A DNA stretch of 64,000 bases from Elephas maximus indicus (taxonomy: Eukaryota; Chordata; Mammalia; Proboscidea; Elephantidae). The first letter of the stretch is position 1. Every line of letters starts with the position of its first letter. Of this stretch, positions 44,151 through 57,754 are shown one piece after another. The stretch lies in contig NC_064826.1 in the NCBI RefSeq assembly GCF_024166365.1, forward strand, positions 18,376,001-18,440,000, given 5' to 3'. Made by a program: the position numbers and the translations under genes. The notes beneath the pieces were generated by a model. The model made no database searches. It was not told where the DNA came from and saw only the letters and a program-made list of their open reading frames with translations.

Positions 44151-45283
44151 TTTAGGAAAGGGCAATGCTTAAAGCAATATAAGTTAGGGTGGGGACAAGT
44201 GTTTACACCCTGGTCCTCATACATGTGGTAAAAGACAACGAGAATGGCTGTGTCGAAAAAAAAAAAAAAAAAAGTGCCCTTTCTGGCTTTTACCATGTTG
44301 GGTAACGGAAAGAAGTCAGGAAAAACACAGGGAAAAGGTCTCATCGGTTAACTGATAGTCGTTTTCTGTCTTTACACTTAGTAATTTTCTTTGATAAGCA
44401 TAATATTTTTATAATCACAAAATCAATAAATGTTATTTTTTAAAGTTTCCATAAAAGATAGTGAACGCTCTCCAGCTTTCTGACGCACTAGCTGCTGTAA
44501 CACCAGGTTTCCAGTCCAGGAGATATTTGAAGAAAGACAGGAAGCTACCCACAGCATTAATAAGCAGACGGGAAGGACAGGTTCTATTAGCTATAGACTC
44601 AATTGTACTCATAGAATTTCCAGCTCGGGTTCTGCTGAGCCATCTCTGTTTGAAGGTTTCTTAACTTCTAGCCACTACCCAGTAAAACCCAGTAGGCAGT
44701 TCTAATTTAGAAAATAAATAAAAGAGTTGACTTAAAAAAAAATTCCAACATCTGTCCCAAGCTGCAATATGAATATGCCATTTAGGAAAGATGGAATACT
44801 GTTTGTCACCAAAAACAAAAAGGTAGTCCTCATCTTGGCTTTCCTGTACTCTTCTCGTGAGTCAGAGCCTCAACTGTACATAGCTTTTGGAGTGGCAGCG
44901 AGGGATTCTCTTTGAAAAAGAAAAAAAAATGTATACATCCATAAAGGAATCTGCTCATAGAAAAACGTCACATTATTTTGCAACTTCTAAGTTGAGCTGA
45001 TGACTCTACATAAACAATAATTAACATTATGCTATCTAATGTATTCCTTTCAAAAGATATTTCACACACGTCAAACACGTAAGCTGGCTTAAAGAATAAT
45101 ACAATCACAGCATCTCTTGGCCAGGCTAAATGTAATTCTTTGGAAAAGAAGTCCATTTTTATTTCTCTAAATGGATGTTACAATTGTGAAACAAAATAAT
45201 TAACAACTGGGTAGTCATCAAAAACATTCTGCTAGGGAAAAAAAATCTCAAGAAGTAGATACTTAAAAAAAAACAAACACAAA

Positions 45284-45312
45284 TGTGTGTGTGTGTGTAT
45301 ATATATATATAT
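45284..45312. repeat. (TG)n(TA)n microsatellite
   Basis: A run of tg followed by ta dinucleotides. Confidence 0.9.
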
Positions 45313-46440
45313 CTGTATCTGCCCACAGACAACTACTCATATTTACCCTTTTGGACTTTGATATCCTATTATCAAATACGGGGTTAGGTCACTATTGCTT
45401 TAATATGTACATATAAAAATATGGCAAGACTTTACAAAGGTAGAAATACCTTAGGGTTTCTAAAACAGGCAATTTAGAAATGTAAAGCCACGTATCTCTG
45501 TCCTGAGTTTTCCCACTGTCATTCTCAGGAAGAAAGGTAACCGTAACAACTACAAGGCAATGTGCCCAAACAGTCACCTGCCAGCATCTGATGCGATGGC
45601 CCTGATGGTGTAAGATGCTCTCCTTTTTGTTGCAATTAAATCTATATACTCTGCCATCTACAGTGAAACCGGAAAGACTTATTCTAGATACCTTCTTTAA
45701 TTAATTACTTTGTCAATGTGAAGGAGATCTAAAGAATAAGCCAAAATTATTCTATGCGTCTAACATCAAGCCCAGAACTCAGGTATTTCACGGCAAAGTA
45801 GAATAAACAGAGACCCTCAGGATTATGTACAATTAATTTATTTTAAAGCACAGAAACTAATTTGATGTGCATTCAATTCTGTATGGGTTATAGGTTAGAC
45901 ATCAAATTGACCACTTTCTTCCTATTTTAAAGGGCTAGAAAATGAATGCTAACCAAATGACATTAGCTAAACCATAACAAAGACTGTCTTGAGATTTGTT
46001 AAACAAGGAGAGAAATCAAGTTCAAAATTGGCTACTTCAGCAACTCCTTGATCATGCACACAGGCCTGTTCAGCATACCACACACAGAGCGTTTCTCCTT
46101 CCTGCCAACTAATTTGGCATTCATGAAGCACTGAATGAAGCTGAAGAGTGATGGTCTCCTCAGGCTGGCATTCACGTGGCAGACAGCTCAGATAGCCAGG
46201 CTCACTGCTGTGAATCAAGCATCCCAGATGGTAGCGAGCGTGTTGAAGGAAGAGCTTTAACTAGATGAATAAGCAAGTCTCATGGGAGCCCCCAACTGCA
46301 TGTTAAAATGTCCTATTGCTGTTTTTCCCTCTGGATCTTGACCCAGGAACTGGCTGTGCGTTAAGAAACTGCTCACCTAGTTTAGATCTAGAGGCCATTA
46401 TCCTGGGGTTTCTGTTTTAAGATTTCTAACAGCTATTTGG

Positions 46441-46604
46441 AGCCCTGGTGGCACAGTTGTTAAGAGCTCAGCCACTAACCAAAAGATCGGCAATTCAAAT
46501 CCACCAGCTGCTTCTTGGAAACCCTATCAGGCAGTTCTACTCTGTCCTATAGGGTCACTATGAGTCAGAATCGATGGCAACAGGTTTGGTTTTGTTTTTT
46601 TTAG
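46441..46604 (+). repeat. AfroSINE, short form, perfect TSD
   Basis: The 11-bp word cagctatttgg at 46430-46440 recurs at 46605-46615. The copy is complete and lies antisense to MKLN1. Confidence 0.95.
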
Positions 46605-49228
46605 CAGCTATTTGGAAGAAGGCGAGAAAGATAACTAACCAAGAAATGCTGTTTTCCAAAGACTATTCAGAGTAGCGGAATATTCTGGAAACATGAGCCC
46701 TCATTCCTTTTGAAAGCCTTCTTAACAGCAATGCATTAATAAAAATTGTGAATTTTCTTTTTCACTTAGATTTGTAGACCTTCAAGTCCATGAACAAAAA
46801 GCCCGTCTTTCCTTCTCTAACATATCCACATTCTTCTCTCTACCTCTCTTCCTGAAGGTCAATACTTCCAAGTCAAAAGAAAAGTTTAGATGGGCAAAAT
46901 AGGACACTGTACCCAAATGTTTAAAAATTCATTGAGACTGCTTGGGCAGCACATAAAAAAGAAGCCAAATTATTTCATAACTATATATGATGTCTTAAAA
47001 CTCCTCTACTTTCCTGCTAAACATGTTCCCCCCTTTTTGGTCAAGACTCCATAGTTGTCAGATAATAAAAAAAAAAAAAGGCCACATAAAATTCTGTTTT
47101 CCATGAAGCTAGGCAACGTCTGAGGAAATGTTGTGTACTAGCAAATCGTATTGCCCGATAACAATTCTAATGTGGAAGATAAACTAGAACCATCCTTTGA
47201 TTTTTTTGCCTTTTTAAGTTCTGAATTGGGGTCCAGTTCAAGATCTATAGCTCTGCAGTTCTACCCGACAGAAGGCATATAGCAGTATGTTTTCCCACAA
47301 AGGCATTTCTCTCTGCACCACCAGAAAATCTGATTGACTTTAACCTCTAATGACTCTTTTGGTTAAGGGGTAAAGAAGCTATTGTCAGAGGATTTTATCA
47401 CAGGCTATGGTTGGGAATAAGATTTGGAATTTGAGCTAAATTCACATTCTTAAGGGAGACAGACTTTTATATGGCTGCATTTTTTTTTTTTTTTTAAGGA
47501 AGAAAACAAAAAAGACTATCAACCATTTCATAGAAATCAAAGCCATTCCTAATAGTTAACTATATCAGAAATTGAAAGTCAATTGTTAGGACAAACTCCA
47601 AGTCTACTTCAGCAGAAAATCACTGCTACTTAGAGGAAGTGGTGGGGCGGGGGGGGAGGGAGGGAGTTAAAAAAAAAAAAGGCTAAAAAATACAATAAAA
47701 AGAAAAGACACTAGGCAAATGGAAATTCTGGTGGTATGCTGAATTCCATGACCTCTCCTATGAAACCTGTACCTTGCCAATGGTTCTATGATAGTTCTTC
47801 CTACTGCCAGGAAAAGAAAACCCAGGCTCCTTTATTAAGCTGCCACAGCCATTATTTTTACCATCCTTCAACTGGAAATGACTCAAGCATTTTTACAGTG
47901 ACAATTGAATGCTATCAATTCTTTAATAACATACAACTTCTTATTTCACTATTCTGTCATCAAGAACAAGGATAACAGAGCACGATTGCCTCAGAATGAG
48001 CATGACTCTTTCACGCTGTACATTAAACAATGCCACAAGGAAAAAAAAAAGTTAAATCAGCTAAGGAAAATAACGGAAACCCAAGTCACGGTATTTGCTG
48101 GGCAAGAGGGGTTAATCGAAGTTAAAAAAAAAAAATCACATGTAAATAAAATTCCTATACTCGCATTTTTTTGGGGAAAAATAAGAAGAGCATTTTGTGA
48201 GGAAACCAATACACTGCAATAATGAGTCCCCCCAAAACAAAGGATGGCATCATCATTCAGCTGAGCTGGCAGGCACCCAGTAATTATTTCAACAAACTTG
48301 GAAACATTCACTTTCAATGGACATACCTCCAGATCAGAAGTTCTGGATTAGCCAAGTCATTTCAGCACTAAGTCAAATCACAGGGAGACATAAGCCACAG
48401 GCAAACACCACAGAAGAATGTCATCTGACTTCAGATGCAATACAAAAACCTCTGAGTGAAAGACCTCCAAGTCATTGTCATATAAAGACCCTCTCTGATA
48501 CTCCTCTAACAACTATCAACGTTTTCTGGGGAGCCTGCACTTTCCAGATCAAGGACTATTCCAGGAACTAAAAACTAGGAGAAAATTCAGGTCAGCATTT
48601 CTGCAAAAGGTCAAGATTCTGGGTGAACATGGCTTTTTAAGAAAACAAGGGCTAGGAAAGGTATATTTTTATAGCTACATGATTTTGTCTGGAGTACGTT
48701 CTTACAGTCCCTCCCACTGAAATCACTTCAAACCTGCCAAACCCAATTCTTGACTCTCAACGCAACATTCAACCAGCTAAGGAGTTAATGCAACTTTCAC
48801 TCAAGAACTAATTAAATGACCTATAATTTTCCAACAAGTTCCACTTGGTGTTAAGAATAATTATAAGTTCTTCATGTAATTACCATGAATTGAGTCTAAT
48901 TCTGAGGATAAAGTCTGGAATATACTCCTTTCTAAGTGTTTTCTGATGCTTTTAAAATATCACTCCCAATCTCTGATTAAATGCCTCAAGCTAATTTTTG
49001 TTTGTAGGTTACATTTTAAATCCCTGTGTCATTAAATGAAATTTTGTTAAGCCACTGGAATGATAAAACTGTCAATCATTTCTATACAATGTACATACTT
49101 CACCCAAGAATACAGTTTTACAAGCTTAAACAAATCACCGAACTCTAAAACTGACAGATCTTTCTATGATAGACCAGTGGTTGAACTTTCTAATGTTTTC
49201 TGTAAGTTTTTACTTGCTAATCATAGAC

Positions 49229-49393
49229 CCTTGTGGCATAGTGGTTAAGTGCTACGGCTGCTAACCAAAGGGTTGGCAGTTCAAATCCGCCAGGCGCTCC
49301 TTGGAAACTCCGTGGGGCAGATCTACTCTGTCCTATAGGGTCGCTATGAGTCGGAATCGACTCGACGGCACTGGGTTTGGTTTTTTGGTTTGG
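49229..49393 (+). repeat. AfroSINE, short form, near-consensus
   Basis: The flanks aatcatagac (49219-49228) and aatcaaagac (49394-49403) differ at one base, a likely target-site duplication. The body is very close to the short-form consensus. Confidence 0.94.
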
Positions 49394-51321
49394 AATCAAA
49401 GACAGCTGAGTTTTAGTATAAAGGGTAACCAGGGTAAGACACTGACCTCAATACAGTTAAACCTGTCTGTCAGCTTTAGCACAAAGGTGGGCACCCAAGC
49501 ATGAATTCCTCTGCTTGAATAAGAGTGATGTACTTCGAATTAATCAAACTGGCCCCATGAGGTCTCTGTCATTCTATAAAATAAAATGCAAATACATTTG
49601 AAAAGTGTCTTGCAAATTAGATTATTTCTCATGAAGTAAAACTGTTGAAAATAATACTAAAGATGTGGTTTATTTCTGGTTGAGAATAACATATGTTCCA
49701 TCGGCAAAAAGAGAAATGGGAGTAAGGTTGAAGCTCCCAGGTTGAAGCTAGGGATAATGAAATTGAGTAAACGTATCCCACTAACCCATGCTTCCAAGTA
49801 TCAGCCAGGTGTTTCAATCTGGGAATCACCAGGCTAGAATAAAAGAATTGTTAAGTAGTATGCTTAAATACCAGGCTACCTAAACGATGTACTGAAATAC
49901 CCCATCAGATTGCTGAAATTATCATATTCTGCTGAAATTCTTGGAGACACACATAGCTCCTCACAGACCGTAAACAAGCTCCAAATCAGAGTTCCGATCT
50001 GAAATGCTGTGAGCACTCTCAATCCTGACCATGGACGTAACGAAGCCTTAAATTTTCAACAACCGTTACCAGCAGTGCCCCGTTAACGCGTCAAGGTACA
50101 AATTCTGACTTCCCTAGTTAATAACTTCCTCAATAAGTCTATCTCACTTAAGCAACAATACACAGATCACTGTGATTCAAGCCCATTTAAACATGATAAT
50201 GAAAAAAAAAAAAGATTTTTTTCCAGAAATGGATAAAAGTTCCACTGAAACAAATTTTAGGGAAAGATGAAATTGAAACAAGCATGTGTTTTCAAAGAAG
50301 CTAGTAGGGAGACAGGTGAAAACAAAACAAAAAGGATTGCTGAGATAAGGGGCAGAATTTCCTCCAAATAATACAGAGCCTAAGATGCTGACGAAAAATG
50401 ATTAAGAAGGCGCTGTTAAAAAACAAAAAGGGGGAAAAAAAAAAAAACACCAACAAAAAACAATGGTATAAGGAAGCAGAACTTCATTTGGTTATATTTT
50501 TAAAGTGCTAGAATTCAAATAAGCAAATCTAGAGTGTTTACATCTAGAGATCTTACCAAGCTCTTCCCTATGAATCCTGATGTGTCCCTGTCCCCACAAA
50601 ACGAGTTGGAACAGGCTACAATATTAGCAGTATTAGCATTCTGTGCTCCTGACTGCCGCTCAGGAGAATCAGTGCATGAAACTGGTAGTGTGTGAACAGA
50701 CTGTGTTTACCCAACTGCAATGCCAACTAGCTGCTCTGCAGCTACACAATTTCATACTTAAGGAATTATACACTATACCTCTCACAAGAGTAGGTATAAA
50801 TCTCATTGTTTAATAAATCACTGCTGACTGCTTTGGGATGCTTAAAAAGCCAGAGTCCAAGATTCAAGCCAAACCCTCCCCCTCCCCCAAATAAAACTCT
50901 GCAATGAAGACAGAGTGAAGAGGGATCTCGCTGTCTCATTCCTACTTGAGACTTTTTGAGAGTACAGGCCAATTTCTTCTATCTTCCTTTGGTGAGGCCT
51001 AATCTTGCTCTTCAGGAACGTACTCAATTCCATAAAGTCATTCACTCACGAGAGCTACTGAATGGTGAACATTTATCATACTGAGCATGCTTTAAACCTG
51101 GTTATCAGCTGTACACAGCACACCTTGTGAGCACATGGCAGCACCAGTCAAACACAGGTTTCCTCCTGCATTCCACAGCACCTCATGGGAAAAACTACAC
51201 CTCTCTCCCCCAACAAATATAGAACAGTGGAAAAGTCCATCTGTCATACACTTTCCTTTGGTTTAATCGAAAAACATTTGCAACATTTTTTTTTCCCTTT
51301 TCTCCATTTAAAAAAAAAGGC

Positions 51322-51530
51322 TGGTCTGGCAAGACTTTGGACATGTTATCGGGAGGGACATCATGCTTGGTAGAGCGTCAGTGATAAAGAGGAAGACCCT
51401 CGATGAGATGGACTGACACAGTGCTGCAACAATACACTCCAGCATAATAATGTGAGGATGGCACAGTGTTTCGTTCTGTTGTATGTAGGGTCGCTATGAG
51501 TTAGAACCAATTCGATGGCACCTAACAACA
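51322..51530 (+). pseudogene. RTE LINE 3' end fragment
   Basis: 'gacatgttatcgggagggac', 'gatgagatggactgacacag' and 'agtgtttcgttctgttgtat' are the + strand version of the RTE 3' end found at 21.1 and 58.2 kb. Only the last 200 bp are kept. Confidence 0.87.
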
Positions 51531-52024
51531 AATGGGCTGAATGAAATGCCTGTCGGCTGTACTCCATTAAACAACCACAAACTATTACTCTTAAAAACAG
51601 CAGCATAGAGAAACAGATGTAGGGAATCAACATGTATGGAAATAAATGAAAGGGTTGTTGTTGGGTGCGTGTGGTTGTTAGGTGCATGTGCCTCTATGAC
51701 AGCACGAGAAATGGAAGCCCTGGTTCTGCACAACTCTACCAGAGAAAAAGAGCAATTTTCTTTCAAAATTGTTACAAAGGTATCAATGAGCATATTAATC
51801 ACTACTAGATCCCTTTGGCTGGCCATTTTTAGAGTGGTTCTTAAAGGTTCACCCCTAAACTACACAAGTCTTGGTAGTTTAAGATTTCTGTGAATCAAAG
51901 CCAGATGCGAGCTATTGTAACATCTACTATAAAATATATCATCATAGAAATATTGTATCTCAATCTCAATATTTTTTAGTTCTATGACAAGGAATGCAAT
52001 TTTGAGCCCTCTGTACCTCCTATA

Positions 52025-52243
52025 AAACAAACAAAAAACCCAAACCCACTGCCACTGAGTTGAATCCGACTCATAGCTACCCTGAAGGACAGAGTAGAAC
52101 TGCCCCATAGGATTTCCAAGGCTGTAAATCTTTACAAAAGCAGGCGGCTACATCTTCCTCCTGCGGAGCAGCTGGTGGGTTCAAACTGCCAACCTTTCAG
52201 TTAGCAGCTGAGTGCCTAACCACTGCACCACCGAGGCTCCTTA
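52025..52243 (-). repeat. AfroSINE, long form, perfect TSD
   Basis: The 11-bp word tacctcctata flanks the copy at 52014-52024 and 52244-52254. The middle block ('ctgtaaatctttacaaaagc') is present. It is oriented with MKLN1 transcription and opposite to the SINE at 49229. Confidence 0.95.
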
Positions 52244-52660
52244 TACCTCCTATAGTTTAATGTAAAACAAAACTCAAGTCAAGAGAGACACATATATCAC
52301 CTTAACATACATCAGCTGTCCTACGGAACTATATACCTGTTAAGAATGAACAGCTGTGCAATGTGAGGTAACGTAAAATGGGAGGAGAGGAGGAAGAATA
52401 AAGGCCAAACAACCCAACAACAATGGCAAAATTCAAAATTCTTATAGCTATGAGTCTGTTAATAGTGCCTATTTCTCCCAATAAAAAATACAATAAAATA
52501 AAAATCAGAAAAAGGAAACACTGCCTGGATATTTTTTCTTTTACACTCATTAATTCTTAAAAGTGAGAAAAAAATATATATATTTAAATGGAAAGTATAC
52601 CAATTTTACTTTATTAGCCTAATTTAGGAATGGGATGAGAAGAATGGGGTCGCAGTTAGG

Positions 52661-52688
52661 TGTGGAGGAGGAGGAGGAGGAGGAGGGG
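52661..52688. repeat. (GGA)n microsatellite
   Basis: About eight gga repeats lie 145 bp from the MKLN1 stop codon, on the UTR side. Confidence 0.92.
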
Positions 52689-52831
52689 TAAAACTCGTGG
52701 TGGTAAAGGTTCCTTCAAAACTCTGGTGCGGTCCTCAACTGCTGCAGCCTCATCGCTGGGCCAGAGAGTTGACATCCAAAATACCGAAAGCAGACTCCTG
52801 TTTTCCATTTCTGTGTCCACTGCCTCTTCAA

Positions 52832-53302
<471 letters not shown>

Positions 53303-54064
53303 TTACATGCTTTTTTCTCTCTAGTCCACTGAGAAAATGTCACTGTTTTCTAACTTTAATGCTCCTGACTGATTAAAAAAAGTTCTCAAATTAAAAGAAT
53401 CTTTAGAAAGAGGCCTAAAATGATCAAGACCCTGAGAGCTGGAAAGGGTCTTAAAGAACTGAGTGAAACACAGATGGATGCAGGGAACTAACACATGTCC
53501 AGTATGTAGAATGGCACCTGGCATATGGTCAATACCAACTTTTATGGGCTCACATGCTGGGCTCTATGCTAGGCACACGTTATGTGAGAAACAGCAATGA
53601 ACTTTTATCAAGATGGATATTAGAAATGGATTACATTCTTGAAGATTTTCCTCCCTTTAATCTCTATTAAACATTTAATTTTCAAGTTCACTACAGTCAA
53701 AGGAATATTCTATGAGATGTCTCTTTCTTTTGGTCAGCTGGTGCACTGATCCCAGCTGCTTCAATTTTCTTATGCAAGCATGAGGTATGTAAATAAGTAA
53801 GATACGTAAACTAGTCTTTTGACTTTCCCTGTCCCAGCGATAGATAACTGAGACACGAGAGCCCTATTATTGTCATTAAAAACAGAAATAGAGCCATAAA
53901 AAGTTATATATGCCATGATGTTCAGTGAAGACTCTCAATTGCCACTCAACTTAAAATAGTTTTAAATTCAATATGTTTTTTAATCTTGCAAAGAACAGGA
54001 ACAGAACAGAAAATTGTCAAGGATACCTGTTTCCTGGAAGGAAAATAAACAATGCTTCAAGAAA

Positions 54065-54905
54065 ACCACATTCCTTTTTTAAAAAAATTTATTATTTTTT
54101 CTTTTTTTTGTGATTTAGGTGAAAGTTTACAGAGCAAATTGTTACGTGACATTGGCTGTCAGCCCTGCAATGTGTCAACACCCTCTCCTTCTCCACCCTG
54201 GGTTCCCTGTTTCTATTTCTCCAGTTTTCCTCCCTCTTACTGTCTTCTCGTCTTTCCTTTTGGGGTGGTGTGCACATCAGTCTCATATATATACATAACT
54301 GAACTATGAAGCAAGTACCTCATGTGTGTTATTGCTGGCCTTACAGACCTGTTTAATCTTTGGCTGAAGGGTGAACTTCAGGAGTGACTTCAGTTCTAAG
54401 TTAAAAGCATATCCAGGAGCCATATTCTCAGGGTTTTTCCAGTCTCTGTCAGACCAGCAAGCCTGTTTTCATGTGTGTGTGTGTGTGTGAATTTGGATTT
54501 TGTTCTTCATTTTTCTCCTGCTCTGTCGTGGACCTTCTATTGTGATCCCTGCCAGAGTAGTTGGTAATATTAACTGGGTACCATCTAGATGTTCTGGGCT
54601 CAGTCTGGTGGAGGTTGTGGTCCATTAGTCCTTTGGACTAATCTTGCTCCTGTGTCTTTGGTTTTCATCATTCTCCTTTGCTCCTGCCAGGATGGGACCA
54701 ATAGATATATCTTGGATGGCCGCTCACAGGCTTTTAAGATCAGTTGCTGCTCACCACGGTCAGATGTAGAACATTTTCTTTATAGTCTATGTTACGCCAG
54801 TTGAGCTAGATGTCCCCCGAGAACATGGTCCTTAACCCTCAGCCCAGTAGCTTGCTCCCTCAGGGCGTTTGGATGTGTCTGTGAAGCTTCTATGACTCTG
54901 CCCTA
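54065..54905 (-). repeat. LINE 3' end with poly(A), lineage-specific
   Basis: A T-rich start leads into 'tgtgatttaggtgaaagttt'. The longest of the four copies, it aligns by eye with 25152-25793 over most of that length. It includes a (TG)n tract near 54473-54490. Confidence 0.7.
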
Positions 54906-55087
54906 TTATTATTACTATTTTCAGCTTGAGGGCAAATGTGTTTACTCCTTTGAGCTGATTTAGCAAAGCCTACTATCATATCATAGAAATGAATAGAAGA
55001 AAATACTCCAAAATATTAATAAAGTTTATCTTTAAATGGTGGGACTATAAGTATTATTTTTTCCTGTTTCATACTTGTCTGGGTTTT

Positions 55088-56490
55088 CTAAATTGCTGTG
55101 TTCTCAACTTTTTATTTTGGAAATTTCAAACCTACAGAAAAACTTCTAAGAATAGTACAATAAACACACCTATATCCTACACCTAGATTCATCGACTGTT
55201 AAGAATTTTGCCATAAGCATTCTCATTCCTCCCTCTCTCCTTCCCCACTCCCTTCCCTCTCTCTTGACACTGTCCGTCTGTCCATCTACCCATCTATCTA
55301 TCTATCTACACACCACTCATGTTTTTGTGGAACCACTTGAGAGTAAATTGTGGACATCTTCACCCCTAAATACTTGAGCTCATTTCACCTAACAAGGATA
55401 AGAACACCTACTATTTAATTATTCAGGAAATTTAAACATTTTTTGATGTCCCAATATTCTTCTTTTATCATTTCCCCCACTGATCTAAATCCAATCTAAG
55501 ATTACACACCGCAATTAGTTTTCAAGTCTCTAGTCTGGAGTCTGGAACAGTTTCTCAGCCTTTGTCTTTTATGATACTATTATGTTCGAAGAGTTCAGAA
55601 CATTTGTGTAGTTGACTGTGCTCATTTTGGGTTGTCTGTTTCCTCATGATTAGATTCAGGTTATAGAGCTTTGGCAAGAACACTAAGTAAGTGACACTGT
55701 GTCCTTCTCAGTGCATCACCTCAGAAGGCATGGGGTATCAGTCTGTCCCAATATTGATGATGTGAACATTCTTTGATCCCTGGTTAAGTTGGTGTATGCC
55801 AGGTTTCTTCACTATAAAGGTGCCCTTTTCCACCTTTGTAATTAAAAAGCTATGGTAGAGAAAGGGAAACCCTGGTGGCATAGTGGTTAAGTGCTACCGC
55901 TAACCAAAGGGTCAGCAGTTCAAATCCACCAGGCGCTCTTTGGAAACTCTATGGGGCAGTTCTACTCTGTCCTACAGGGTCGCTATGAGTCGGAATCGAC
56001 TCGATGGCACTGGGTTTGGTTTGGTAGAGAAAGAGGGCTTGAGGCTGTAAATATCCTGTGTCCCCAAGAGACCTATACTCAGTGCTTTTTGCACTGACTG
56101 ATCAGTCCTGCCTGAAACAACTACTGGAAAATGATAGAGACTTTCTAACTCTTCCATTCCTTCTACATGTATTGGCTGGCATTCTATTGTAAAGAGCTTT
56201 TTCTTTTCCTCCTACCATTTTATTTACTTGTTTGCGTCAATATGTACCCATGGATTCATTTTTTGTCCAATGTGTTCTTACTCATTACTGTCATTTTTCA
56301 TTGTGATACTTAGACTGTCCTAGTTTGGCCAGTGAGAGCTCCTTCAGGCTGGCTGCTGTGTCTTCTGAAATGTCCCCATTAGTTTTTAAGCACTTCCTTA
56401 CTTTCAGGCACAGCTCATCTTTACACAGCTCTGGAATCAGCCATTTGGCTAAGGAGTCCAAATTCCTCTCAGTGGAGAATGGCATTTAGC
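55088..56490 (-). repeat. L1 3' UTR split by an AfroSINE
   Basis: Antisense motifs such as 'gtgtccttctcagtgcatca' and 'ggaatcagccatttggctaa' match the order seen at 18.5-20.3 kb. A (ATCT)n microsatellite lies at about 55280-55312. Confidence 0.75.
55865..56022 (+). repeat. AfroSINE, short form, perfect TSD
   Basis: The 11-bp word ggtagagaaag at 55854-55864 recurs at 56023-56033. The body is close to consensus, with few substitutions, so the insertion is probably recent. Confidence 0.95.
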
Positions 56491-57034
56491 CCATCAGCTG
56501 TGCTCATTTCTGGTTGTGCCTAGGCCATTACACACACACATACTTTCATTGTGAATTCCAATTAAAAAAAAATAACAGAACCACAGAATTCATCCTCTCC
56601 TTACTCCATTCCATATTTCTATCTCCTTTTTCCCACTTAAAAGAACTCTGACTCCCAGCAACTTCATTATTTTTACTCATTTGATCAACATAAAACAGAC
56701 ACAAAACAAGTTGTGGAATTACTATACCCATACCATTACCAAGGAAAACCTCAAAATTTGTTTTTAGAACATATCCCACTAAGAGTACACACTCAAAGCA
56801 CTGCACTAAAAAAGGCTCAGCTCTTTTTTTTCCTTTTGTGTGATTATAAAACCAATTTGATAAACAAGTTTCTTTGTTTCTACCATCTTTAGGGTTTTTT
56901 CCCTCCATTAATTTCATTTTCTAAATCTGTAAAAATTTCATGGTATATTTTAAAAGAGAAGATATTATATAATAGTGCTACAATGAAGTAACATGATTTT
57001 CATGAGATCAAATGATTTGGAAGGGAATGAACCG

Positions 57035-57370
57035 CTGAGCTGCTACTGTGTGCTAGGTGCTTAATGTATGACCACATTTCATTGTCACAAAAAGTCAATG
57101 TAGTTATCATAAACTGCACTTTCAGATGAGACTACTAAGATTAGAGAAATTCAGTAATTTAATAAGCTACAGAGGGAAGAGATGCAATGTGTGCTTCAAA
57201 CCCATTTATTTTTATTAACAAATATTCATGGAGTGCTTATTAAGTTGCAGGGAACATGCTAAATAAGCTCATTTAACACTCAGATGAACACCTTTTATTT
57301 TTATCCTGCATTTTGCCAATGAGGAAACGGAAACTAACACCATCATCAGATAAATGGCTAAGTCATGGTA
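57035..57370 (-). repeat. Two MIR/L2-like fragments
   Basis: 'cagatgagactactaagatt' (about 57124) and 'gccaatgaggaaacggaaac' (about 57315) each start antisense MIR-like cores. They may be two separate copies. Confidence 0.5.
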
Positions 57371-57584
57371 CTCCCATTTTAGGACATATTATGTATCCCT
57401 TAATAAGAATGTGATAGATCTAGTGTAATTTCATGGAAATATCTCTAAGCCACATCAAGTAAAAGAACAAACACCACATTATGTTGCAGAGTAAATGGTT
57501 TTACATTATGTAAAAAATAAAACCAGCGTACACAAAACTATACATTTTTATGAGTGTGTGTGAAAATGTATTATGCATATATAT

Positions 57585-57754
57585 AAAACAAAAAAAAACC
57601 CCAAACCCAGTGCCATCGATTCCGACTCATAGTGACCCTACAGGACAGAGCAGAACTGCCCCACAGAGTTTCCAAGGAGCGCCTGGAGGATTCGAACTGC
57701 CAACCCTTTGGTTAGTAGCTGTAGCACTTAACCACTACACCACCAAGGTTTCCA
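57585..57754 (-). repeat. AfroSINE, short form, beside an AT repeat
   Basis: A complete reverse copy from the A-rich tail to 'caccaccaaggtttcc'. 'catatatata' occurs on both sides and is a likely target-site duplication; the right-hand copy has grown into an (AT)n run to about 57777. Confidence 0.93.

Larger units (their letters stand above)
43069..52831 (-). other. MKLN1: MKLN1 3' UTR (inferred)
   Basis: The stretch from the muskelin stop codon to the AATAAA at 43088-43093 is almost 9.8 kb. It is AT-rich and poor in old repeats compared with the flanking introns, as expected of a long UTR, but its full length is an inference: nearer poly(A) signals (such as tttatt on the + strand at 43184 and further right) could be used. 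It contains AfroSINEs at 44000, 46441 and 49229 (+ strand) and 52025 (- strand), an RTE tail at 51322, and homopolymer runs. I see no other gene in it. Confidence 0.65.
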
